Shown piece by piece: positions 10,863-19,499 of a stretch of DNA of 37,700 nucleotides (position 1 is the stretch's first letter; every line of letters begins with the position of its first letter). A program made the position numbers and the translations under genes. Under the pieces are notes generated by a model that saw nothing but the letters and a program-made list of their open reading frames with translations, made no database searches and had not been told where the DNA came from. Source of the stretch: Didymodactylos carnosus (taxonomy: Eukaryota; Rotifera; Eurotatoria; Philodinida; Philodinidae); assembly GCA_905250885.1 (NCBI GenBank), contig CAJNOQ010001000.1, positions 1 through 37,700 of the forward strand, in the 5' to 3' direction.

Positions 10863-10945
10863 AAAAAAAGGAGATATGTGGTGAATCAAGGTGTTGCGTA
10901 AATAAACAATAATGAAATGGCAATATCTAATAAATAATTACTTAC

Positions 10946-12300
10946 ACATGCTTCTAAAATAATATCACATCTCATCCCTGCTCCCCACCATAATGCACTT
11001 ATTGCTGTTGCTGTTAATTTTGCAGTATCTTTATTTGTTGATATTTTTATATTAGCTAAATATTCTTGTTTCATTGATGTCAGTAAATCAATCACAACTG
11101 GTATAAATCCCCATTCAGCAACCACACAGGTATATGCTTCTACGATTTCACCATTCACAGTACGAAAACATTGTTGTGTACCATGTTTTGGTTATAAATC
11201 ACTATGAGCTACACGAGCTAATACTTGACTCATTATGAACCATCCAGTCAGTCATAGTCATTCCAAAAACTGCAGGATTCCAAAATTTACGAAAAATTTC
11301 ACACCTTTAGTAAGTGTGCAAAAGTTCAGCGTTCCTTTTTAGCGTTCTCTTTGAACGTAACGCTAAAGTATGTTGGCATTTTTTGACCGCGAACGCTAAA
11401 CATGACAGTTTTTGAACGTGAACGCGAACGTTCTGGTGAACGTTAACTTTATTTTATATGAACGGTGTTGATCTTGTGTGGAATGAATAGTATTGCAAAA
11501 GTTATATAGCAATTTTACCTAGTAGTATACCACGTGAAACAGCTTTCTCCATTACAAGTTATATTTAGTGAAAAATCAACGTTCGTTTGCCCCAAATGGG
11601 TTACGATAACAAAGGCAAACGTATGCAGTTACTGTAATGGTTTTGACCAAAGAACTTCGGTTCCAGTGCCGGAAAAACTAGTCTTCTGACAGGAAATCCG
11701 CGATCTGTTCTTGGAAAAAACAATGTCTTGATCAGAGAATCAAGAGGTATCCTTTTTACATTGCAATAATTTGTTCACTGTCTTGAGCAGACCATCTGAT
11801 CGTTCACTAGAGTTTCTATTGATCAGATAATACTAAGCAGAAATATATATGTTCTTACTACAGTACAAGAACAGAATTTTATATTTACTTCAGACGATAT
11901 GAACACCGTTCGTATAAACAAAGCTCACGTTCACCAGTGCGTTGGTGTTCAAAGGACACGTTCAAGGAACGAAACGTGAACTTTTGCAGGACTAGTGTTT
12001 AGCGGATGACACAAACACGCAAGAAACTGTGAGTGTACGGAAAATAACACGCAGGAAGCGCACGTCGCCACGGAAACAGAGGCTTTACTCACGTGTTTCT
12101 GCATGTTATTTGTATATAGTTCGCCGTTTCTTGCGTGTTGATGATATGCTACATTCACTAAACGCGTAAAGTTTGGAATCCTGCAATTTTCAGAATGACT
12201 ATGACTGACTGGGCAGTACCAGTGGATGGTATTGTCAAAGCAACTTGTTTTAAATAATTATGAGCTGTTTTAGTGTTGCTGGTGTTGTTATCGTATTTTG
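10946..12300 (-). pseudogene. Armadillo/HEAT-like exon, interrupted by a palindromic element and a stop codon
   Basis: The left part (10946 to about 11243) encodes WGFIPVVIDLL and ATAISALWWGAG, the helical rhythm of ARM-type repeats, and ends in a good donor (TGT|GTAAGT). The right part (about 12213-12300) encodes TAHNYLKQVALTIPSTGT. Removing the intervening element lets the frame continue as PSTGT-GWFIMSQVLARV, showing insertion into a coding exon. A TAA also breaks the frame (HSDL-stop-PKHG), so the copy is dead by two independent events. No acceptor is clear at the upstream end. The family call rests on pattern only; which ARM protein is unknown. Other exons may lie in 12300-13100, but I could not read them. 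Confidence 0.5.
11244..12212. mobile_element. ~970-bp composite palindromic element inserted in the ARM-like exon
   Basis: Terminal inverted repeats are CCAGTCAGTCATAGTCATTC and its complement at 12193-12212, followed by TGCAGGATTCCAAA-type inner repeats. Inside, about 11311-11470 and 11890-11985 are complementary arrays of GAACGTGAACG motifs. Nested at 11990-12165 is a hairpin with AACACGCAAGAAAC on one side and its complement on the other. No transposase frame. The target duplication is ambiguous (CTG or ACTG on both sides). Confidence 0.7.
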
Positions 12301-13189
12301 TTCACAGATACTGTAAACTGTAATAGTCAATAATATTGAAATACCTGTCTTTCTCATTTTTGAAATGATGAATCAACTGTAAAAACATGGCTATTTATAT
12401 TGAGATTCTACTAATTTTACACATGACACATACGATGATATCATTTGGTTTTTCTCTTATACGTTTAGTCCCCATTTTCTCTTTTCTTCCTCTCCATTAG
12501 ATTCTTAAAAATATTCTATGAACCGCTTGTTCTTTTCTTTAATGTTTCTTTTTTTCGAAAGATCAGTTATACATTATGTCAAGACTACAACCTGAAGAAA
12601 ACAAAATATTATAGAAAAGAAAACATTCTACAGGTACGTATAACACCAACAGCACATACGGTAAACATAACATCCTGTAATTGACGTGTAGACAAACAAA
12701 AGATGACGTGGATCAGTACTTAAACTTGGTAAGAAAAAGTGGAAGTTGAACTTCTTTTTAGTGCAATTTTTGATTGAAATGACAATGGACTCGAAAAATC
12801 CATGGTAGCACATCTCTACGATGCATTTCACAGATTCATGTTTCTATCCCTTATCTGAGCAATATTTAGTACAATAGTTTGATTCAATTCAACGCAAATC
12901 TATTTTTTGGAACATTTTTCAATTTACTCGATCGTATTCAACCCGAAGTTAAGGAGACTATGTTATGGAATCATATTTGACTATCAAATACGTACAAACA
13001 CGGATGAAAAAATAAGTACAAGGTTTTGCGCTACGTTTTTTAAAGTTATCTATCTCCTCATTATTGTAGAACTATTCGGTGATGCAAACTAACTGCGACG
13101 AGAATTAAACTGAACTAAATATAGAAATCTAAATTCAAAACAGATATATCTCCTATGAATTTGTTTAAAAGGATTAAAAGAATGGGATA
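12301..13189. other. Region between two minus-strand pseudogenes; no gene recognised
   Basis: AT-rich. Short minus-strand frames near 13090-13190 could extend the pseudogene at 13190, with one more frameshift. The 12628-12831 frame shows no domain. Confidence 0.35.
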
Positions 13190-13683
13190 AATTTGATGAA
13201 TCAAAATTTTTTTCTATTTATTGGCTCTACAATTTTTCCAACTATTGAAGGAATCAGCACTAAAAAGTTAAGACTCTGTCTGTTGCTGACACGCTTTCAG
13301 CTTTGTTTACATTTTGTATCTTGTAGAACGAAGTGTTTCCTTCTGGCAATCTTTCGACGAGAGCTTGTTGCTTATCAGCTTGAAGATGATTTTTATCAAA
13401 TTATCATGTCTCATATAATTCTTCACGTAGACTTTTTCAATACATTCGTAGAGAGTAGACGATTGTTAATATCAACAGCATTCGTTATCAGTTTCGCTAG
13501 TTTTTCAGCAGTTTTTTGATACATTTAGTATAGAAAATTCTTCTCCATGGCGGTTAACTAGTCAGACGTTTATCATCGATGAAAAGTTTTGGTTCACCTG
13601 CTAATGCAGAATCAAAACGTTCATCATTTATGACAGAGAAATAAAAACCTGTATTTTTACTTGAATTAATAATATTCTTTTAT
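13190..13683 (-). pseudogene. Decayed protein-coding remnant, unidentified
   Basis: On the minus strand, coding-like segments follow one another with stops and frameshifts between them: GFYFSVINDERFDSALAG and EPKLFIDDKRLTS, a stop, then KTAEKLAKLITNAVDINN, a shift, then LQADKQQALVERLPEG and NTSFYKIQNVNKAES, a stop, then VLIPSIVGKIVEP. Their composition (Asp, Glu, Gly, Pro) differs from what random AT-rich DNA encodes, and they keep one order and one strand. At least four disabling changes are visible. I do not recognise the family. It has the same orientation as the ARM-like pseudogene downstream of it on that strand. Confidence 0.5.
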
Positions 13684-14097
13684 AATGCCAATATAAATAC
13701 AGTACTCCGCAAACGTAGCGGACCCCCTGTAACTCAAGAACCATGATAGCCAGGGGCTTCTAATTTTGTGTGGTCATAGCTCTTGCCGAATGCTGACCAC
13801 CCACCACGTTTGGACCTCTTTTACCAGATGGTTCGTGAGATATAAGCGATTCATCTCTTTTTCGTAAAATATCAATAGCTCCTGACCTAAGAGAGATAAA
13901 AACTTTTTCTTTTTACTAAAATGTAGCCATGACTCTACTCTATCTACAATATAATCTTTTATGAGTTGGCTATTAGTGGTCAGTGAAATACATCTATTTC
14001 ACGGGCAAGGATCCTGAAAATGAGGTACTGAGATATGAGGCCCTTTCCACGAAAAATTCATAACTTATTCTAGAAACATCAGTTCCATCTCAAACTC
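13684..14097. other. Intergenic repeat-like DNA; no gene seen
   Basis: Moderately GC-richer than its surroundings (13700-13850) with no clear frame on either strand. The left edge cuts off the pseudogene reading frame, so it may be an inserted repeat. Confidence 0.3.
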
Positions 14098-14937
14098 ACA
14101 GCAAATACTTCTCGACGACTGTCGACTGTCTAGTCAAAGTATGAAGGTTGATTATTGCGTGGTTCTGAAAATTCATTGAGAATGAGCACTCATTATTGAA
14201 ACATACGTAGAAGAGCGAGGGTGAGGAACTAAGAGTCGCTCTTTCTACTATAGGATCTGTATTCAGTGTATATTATAATTATAAAAAAAATAATCATAGA
14301 AACCTATGGTTAAGAAAAACGTAGATGAAACTTTTGTTAGAAAGATTACGCACTCACCATTAACCTAGGGAGAAAATTTTCAACGAAATGTTTTTGTTCG
14401 AAAACCAAATGTTAAGTATGCTGTTCTACTCGGTTTTGTTTGCTGATCTCAAATATGTTATTAGTTTTGCTTGAAAAAAGAAGGGAAGTGAAAAGGACGC
14501 AAAATAAATGGCATGCGAAGGTTTGAGGTGAGTGTGTAATCTTTCTGACAAAAGTTTCACCTATGTTTTTCTTAACCATCGGTTTCTATGATTATTTTTT
14601 TATAATTATAATATACACTGAATACAGATTCTATAGTAGAAAGAGCGACTCTTAGTTCCTCACCCTCGCTCTTCTACGTATGTTTCAATAATGAGTGCTC
14701 ATTCTCAATGAATTTTCAGAACCACGCAATAGTTGATATAAGCTTTATTCTGTCAGAATATAAGCGAAAAAATATTCCATTATAGTATTCTAAACTGAAA
14801 CTATCGAAAAACACAAAATCAATTTTGTACGAATAGAGATTCGAACATGTGAACTTAGCTTTGTAGTAAACTACGCAATAGTTAACCTTCATACTTTGAC
14901 TGAATAGTCGACAGTCGTCGAGAAGTATTTGCTGCAA
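14098..14937. mobile_element. Long foldback element, arms 14098-14362 and 14527-14937
   Basis: The arms pair from GCAAATACTTCTCGACGAC outward-in through AAGAGCGAGGGTGAGGAACT and the CATAGAAACC / GGTTTCTATG stretch to CTAACAAAAG-type sequence near the ~165-bp loop. Identity is ~90%. The right arm is longer only because it carries a 138-bp insertion (14735-14872). Minus-strand reading frames here are not genes. Confidence 0.85.
14735..14872 (-). mobile_element. SINE-like insertion with 11-bp target-site duplication
   Basis: It is absent from the otherwise matching left arm, which gives the empty site. The duplication ACGCAATAGTT is present at 14724-14734 and 14873-14883. On the minus strand it contains GTTCGAATCTC (14836-14846), a match to the tRNA B-box consensus, near its 5' end. 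A second copy of its distal ~88 bp is at 31881-31968. No clear A box, so tRNA ancestry is inferred. Confidence 0.65.
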
Positions 14938-15239
14938 AGCTACAGAAATAAGAAGAAATTAATTTAGGGCTTTTATTGTAAATTGTATAACTTTGCAAAG
15001 AAGGATTGTGTAGAGCTCGCCGATGTCTCATTTTAATCAGAAATGTGCGGGCTACAATTATGCTTCATTAAGAAAGGTTTTAGTTACTTTTTAGAGTTTC
15101 TGAAAACTGGTTTTCCAGAAAACGGATCTCTGGAGGCCTATGCGCAGCTGGCACGGTGATATTCGGAATCAGCATAGTCAATAACCAATGATCCACTTGG
15201 TTTCATTCAAAAAACGAGGACATAGTTGGTTTCCTCGTC
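14936..15239 (+). mobile_element. Solo arm of the palindromic family also found at 22430 and 36231
   Basis: Starts with GCAAAGCTACAGAAATAAG, identical to the centre of the 22430 element, continues through the shared core (TATAACTTTGCAAAGAAGGA, then GATGTCTCATTTTAATCAG, then GGTTTTCCAGAAAACGGATC, then GATATTCGGAATCAGCATAG) and ends in TTTCCTCGTCA, the family terminus. No complementary arm is present beside it. Confidence 0.75.
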
Positions 15240-15405
15240 AGTTTTTTCTGCAATATAAAAGAGTTTTTGAAATCTAAAGTAATCAATCAAAATGGTTTTT
15301 CAGTTTAAGAGATGTCCCTCCGGTTCAATTCTATAATTTCGAAACTGTTTATTATGTATAGTTCGGCCATTGGCTAATGCATTAATATGTGCACAGAATT
15401 CAGAG

Positions 15406-15451
15406 CCCGAAACCAATCCTATTTACTTTGTTGGATTCGTTTCGGGCTGCA
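15406..15451. repeat. Short hairpin
   Basis: AGCCCGAAACCAATCC and GGATTCGTTTCGGGCT are complementary with one unpaired base and a ~14-bp loop. It could be a small structured site or the remnant of a MITE. Confidence 0.6.
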
Positions 15452-15474
15452 ACAGCATTAAAGACTTGATCAGC

Positions 15475-15816
15475 TTAACCCTAGTACTACCGTGCCCTTT
15501 TTTGCATTTTATACGACTCTGAATGAGCTCCTCCAATGAGTTTCTATATTATCATCCGTCCTATCTCAAAATGGTCCCTCTAATCTTAAAACGATTCTCC
15601 CTTCCATCCAAAGCCTAAATCCACCATTGCTTCTTCGTCTTAACTCATCCTCTTCACCCACATGCACTTCATACCCATCCGCATCCTAACCCACAGCCAC
15701 ATTCTCATCAAACATTCTGTGTGTAAAAAATATGAAACAATAAATATTTCAATTGTATTGTTCAATTAAATCACTAATGGGGTCAAAAATGACCCCCTTC
15801 GTAGTACTAGGGTTAA
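15475..15816. mobile_element. piggyBac-like MITE flanked by TTAA (334 bp)
   Basis: TTAA at 15475-15478 and 15813-15816 flanks the terminal inverted repeat CCCTAGTACTACSR-. A GGTCAAAAATGACC string sits near the right end. TTAA target duplication and CCCTAG-type ends are the hallmark of piggyBac elements. There is no transposase frame; the interior is C/T-rich on the plus strand (15540-15710). Confidence 0.8.
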
Positions 15817-15994
15817 TAAAACGTAACCAAAACACGATAGAAAACAACTGAACCAGAAAAATCTTTTGACAACAAATTAAACATTTTTTGTAGATATAGC
15901 CGCATCTGTTTGTTCGTACACATCTTTTTAGTATAAAACAACAAATACTATTTCCTCTAATAGCGGAGACTGTTTAAAGATCTCTATCTATTTC

Positions 15995-16225
15995 CTAAAA
16001 TTTCTTAAGAAGTTGAATTTGAACCAAATTCGATAATAAACTGACTTTGTTAACACTTTCTTCGACGCACATATCAGTAGAGTTTCTTGTCACATCTCTG
16101 GCTCGTGCTAAATCATTAAAGTCATCTAATTGTCTCTCCACATTTGTATTGATTTTTTGCACTCGATAGAATCCATTTGGTTCAATCATTGCAACGCAAT
16201 TAATCAAAGTCCAAATTTTCTAGAG
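15995..16225 (-). pseudogene. Orphan coding-like fragment, unidentified
   Basis: A ~75-codon open frame on the minus strand includes CVAMIEPNGFYRVQK, RQLDDFNDLARARDV and MCVEESVNKVSLLSN. It begins right after a possible acceptor (TCTAG near 16229) and ends in TAA. The amino-acid mix is protein-like. There is no recognisable domain and no companion exon was found, so it may be a terminal exon or a remnant. Confidence 0.35.
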
Positions 16226-16830
16226 CTTTTAACAAAAACATCTCAGTTTGAGTTTTTCGTGATTTCAAGCGTTGAAAGCAGACGAATCATGAGACTTTGA
16301 CACTGATCTATAGAATTACTAGCTGAAGATATTACGAAAAATGGCGATTTCAAAGAAATTTTTTACTAGTGAAATTAAACTATCCATCCCAGAAAATATT
16401 TTTATCGTTTTCTGTCAGCACGATCTATCCTTTGCAGAAATTGAATACATCGGACGAAAAGAAAATAAACAAAATCAAAGATCACTACCTGATCTTTTCC
16501 GGAAAACTTTGAAATATTTTCTACATATCTTTTCCCGTTCATATCCTTCTTCATTCAGTTATCTAGATCACAAAATCTTTTCTTGAATTGTACATGTGAA
16601 CTGTTGGTTTCATTTTTACATATATTTATTCTCTTCAAAAGCTACATAACTGAAATGGTGAAGAAAGCTCTAAAAACCAGCTAAAAAAAGTAAATTAACT
16701 TCTACAAAAGACATATGACACATAACTGCCACACGCACGTTCATACACAGATATTTACACACGAACACATACATAATGGAATTTGAAAAAAACAATTCAC
16801 AGTACAAAACGTTTATGATTTTATACGTAT
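16226..16830. other. Intergenic DNA downstream of the 16831-18020 gene
   Basis: Includes the 3' UTR of the minus-strand gene. An 81-codon plus-strand frame at 16341-16586 (contains EIEYIGRKENK) has no domain and is not supported by splice sites. Short CACACGAACACA-type strings lie near 16755. Confidence 0.4.
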
Positions 16831-18020
16831 CTATTGTTCCATTTTTTCTTCTCCATTTTCTCCATTTTCTCCGTTTTCTCCATTTTCTCCATTTTCTCCG
16901 TTTTGTCCGTTTTCTTCATTTTCTCCATTAACTTCTTTCGTTGTTTCTTTATCTTCTTTCTGTTCTACCACTGTTGTTGTTGTTGTTGTTGGCATCATTA
17001 CTATATTATCGTCACCATTTCTAACTTTATCTTTTGCTTCATCTTGTTTTTTTGTATAAAGAATTTCAGAAATTGTTGTTTTTATTTTTCGTTTTAACCA
17101 TCGATCTATTCGTAATTTAACTTCTTTACGAAATTCGTCCATTTTTTGTTGAAATTCTGCACGTGATAAATCTTTATATTCTTGTAAACGTTGTTGATAA
17201 TATAAATCAACTTGATCATAATTTAAACGTTCATCATTTCGTTTACGAAAATTATTTTTTAAATGATGAACTTTTGTTGCTTGTAATGCTAACTGTCGTA
17301 AATAATTTTCACGTGATTCATCTTGTTCAACAGAAATATAATGTTCTAGAAAATAGAAAAAGCAAAAGAGAGTCAATAGTGATAATCAGTATGATCAATA
17401 TCTATCAAGATTGTTTAGTCGTTTGATATGGTCTGTTCATAATACCACTCAACGAATTTTTGACAACACATATAAAGTCTGATGTGTAGTAATAGATAAC
17501 GTTTTGAAACGTTTAAAAATGTCAATAAAAAGTTCGTTTTACCTCTATGAAATTGGCCAAATTCTTTGGCACAATTAATTAATGATAATTTTTGAATATC
17601 TTCTTTAGTAAATTTTCTTGGTGCCTCTTTTCGTTTTGGTGGACTACGTTTTTTAGGTGTAGTTGGTACGGACTCTTTTGGTGGTGGTGGATCTTTTTCG
17701 ACTGCTGGTTTTTTTGCGGGTGATTTTCGTGGTGTTGATGGTGTGGAAGGAGTTGGACGTGGTTTTCGAGGTGTAGTCGTTGTTGTGTCGGAGCGTGTCT
17801 TTCTATCTCGTGGTGGACGTGGAGCACGTACTCTTGGTGCACGTTCACTTCTTGGACGAGGTGCTCGACGTTTAACAACTTTTGCTAACAATGATGAAGA
17901 TGATGAGGGAGGTTTTGTTTCAAGTGGTGGTGGAGCTGAATCAGCATTAACTTTTTTTGCTATTTCTCTTGTTTCTTGACGAGTAGTTCGAGAAGCAAAT
18001 CGTAAACCAAATGGAGCCAT
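16831..18020 (-). CDS. Pro/Arg/Lys-rich, probably nuclear protein of unknown function, 2 exons, 330 aa
   Basis: Exon 1 runs 18020 to 17543 and ends AGAG|GTAAAA (phase 1). The intron 17542-17346 (197 bp) ends TTTTCTAG. Exon 2 runs 17345 to 16831; the split codon is GAA (Glu). Residues ~30-135 are low-complexity and very basic, with SPAKKP, TPKKR and RAPRP motifs like histone H1 tails or AT-hook-rich proteins. Residues ~135-265 look folded and helical: FTKEDIQKLSLINCAKEFG, then charged helices with many Arg/Lys/Glu/Gln (YLRQLALQATKVHHLKNN, EFRKEVKLRIDRWLKRK). The C-terminus is acidic, with a Thr run and seven GEN-type repeats before EEKMEQ. I do not recognise the family; a chromatin or RNA-associated role is a guess from composition. 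There is a clean ATG start and no disabling change. Confidence 0.8.
16843..16927 (-). repeat. 9-bp coding tandem repeat (Asn-Gly-Glu units)
   Basis: On the plus strand TCTCCATTT/TCTCCGTTT units repeat about nine times and encode consecutive NGE triplets near the C-terminus. In frame, so copy number can change without frameshift. Confidence 0.85.
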
Positions 18021-18359
18021 TTTGAATATATTGATATTTATAAAAATGATCTAGAGATGATAAATAAAAATATTGCTAACCTTTACATGTTCTCTACACA
18101 GTAAGAATTCTTTCTCAACGTGTAAACGGTTCGATTATTAAAATTTAAAAAGTTACACCGAATTACAAAAATTCTTTTGTTACAGTAGCAACTTACTCTC
18201 AAAAAGAATCAAAAGCTCGCGTAAAGAATACTTCGATTTGATCTATTGATCAAACTCTTCTCGCTATGAGACCTTTTACTTTTTCTTATTCTTGTGATGC
18301 ACATTTACTAGAAACATAAAACATCGCTGTATAAAGCAACAATCTATTCATCATCATGT
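18021..18359 (-). promoter_or_regulatory. Upstream region of the minus-strand gene
   Basis: AT-rich DNA before the ATG at 18020. No acceptor AG sits immediately before the start codon, unlike the bZIP gene. No specific promoter element can be supported. Confidence 0.3.
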
Positions 18360-18760
18360 ATTCGAGATGGTGCAGAACGAAAGTAGCTTTTCCACTGGTG
18401 TATGCAGAACTGGGCAGCTTCGGACCGGAAACGCTGAGTTCGGAGTCTGAGTCGGTGGCTGTTTGTCGGCTTCAAATTTTTTGTTTTCTGTTTACATTTG
18501 ATAATGGTGTGCACATTTGATCGAGATAAAAATGACCCTCTTACGACAGATAGTAACATAAGTGTGTACGCTGATGACACGTTCATTTATATTATTATTT
18601 TATATTTTTTGTTACTTGAAACCCTAGGAAATTCAATTGAAAGAACAAACAAGGAAAGACGAACGTCTTTTGGAGTCGGACAGAAAAGCTTGGAGCCGAA
18701 GCCGGCTGCCCAGCTCTGGGTGCATGCATTTGTCTCCTATAGTTTTTGTAATTTCAATGA
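18360..18760. mobile_element. Diverged foldback with GGAGTC/GGAGCCGAAGC motifs
   Basis: TGTATGCAGAACTGGGCAGC (about 18399) is complementary to the GCTGCCCAGCTCTGGGTGCA stretch near 18704. CGGAGTC and GCCGAAGCC motifs recur in both arms. It is GC-richer than its surroundings. Reading frames on both strands are arm artefacts. Confidence 0.6.
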
Positions 18761-18895
18761 ACTTTCTGTGATTAATTCGTAATAATTTTATTTTCTGAAA
18801 GATCAATTCAAGCTATAGGAACTATTTTAGGTTTTCAAATTAGTATTCTGCGATCTACCTGTTCTCTGTCCCAGTCCAAAACAAGGCCAGAAGTA

Positions 18896-19230
18896 GGAGT
18901 ATGAAGGTGTACTCCGTTTTCGGAGCACTGCTTTTGAAAAAAGCCGCTAAGAGCACTTTAGGAGTACTCTTTTTCTGGAGTAGTCCAGAATACATCTAAA
19001 AAAAAGAGCGCTTCGGAGTACTCCTTTTTATAAAGTACAGCCGAGGCACTGCAGAGCACTTCAAAAAAAGCGTAGTTTTTGGAGTACTCCTTTTGAAAAC
19101 ATGTACTTCGAGTACTCCGGAGTAATTCTTAAAAAAGGATTATCGAGATTACTCCTTTTTTCGAGCACTCTTTTTGGGAAAAAGAGTACTCCTTTCTTTT
19201 TTTCCCAAAAAGAGTGCTCCATCATACTCC
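18896..19230. repeat. Cluster of the self-complementary motif GGAGTACTCC
   Basis: Variants of GGAGTACTCC(TTTTT) occur about ten times on both strands, e.g. near 18908, 18960, 19015, 19080 and 19109. It ends in a strong hairpin: GAGCACTCTTTTTGGGA (about 19163) and its complement (about 19199). No coding content. Confidence 0.75.
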
Positions 19231-19257
19231 TCCTCTTGGTATTTTTTTTTTACTAGA

Positions 19258-19495
19258 GTGCGTGTGTGTGTTCTGTTGTAGATCTTCAGTTCTAGCTACT
19301 AGAACTAAAGATCCATAAAAGAACACACAGTCGCTGGTTTTACGTCTTACCCTAATCTCAAAATTCACCAAAGATGCGAAAAACCAGTCTCAGCTTTACA
19401 TCATTACACATTAGTATCAAATATAAGTTTTCTTTCTAGCTCTCGTGTAAGAAACACACAGAGGTTCAATCTCTGTGTGTTCCTTACACTTCTGA
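19258..19495. repeat. Two adjacent hairpins
   Basis: TGTGTGTTCT...AGTTCTAG pairs with CTAGAACT...AGAACACACA (19262-19329). A second hairpin, GTGTAAGAAACACACAGAG and CTCTGTGTGTTCCTTACAC, lies at 19445-19488. Both have short loops. Possibly structural remains of MITEs. Confidence 0.65.
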
Positions 19496-19499
19496 GGTT

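Noticed and set aside
16341-16586. 81-codon plus-strand frame
   Set aside because: No domain, low-complexity hydrophobic/aromatic mix, no splice signals.
16834-17426. Plus-strand frames opposite the 16831-18020 gene
   Set aside because: Antisense shadows; the minus-strand frame has splice sites, a clean start and protein-like composition.
18344-18782. Overlapping frames of 80 and 94 codons on opposite strands
   Set aside because: Both run through the arms of a diverged foldback; neither has a domain.
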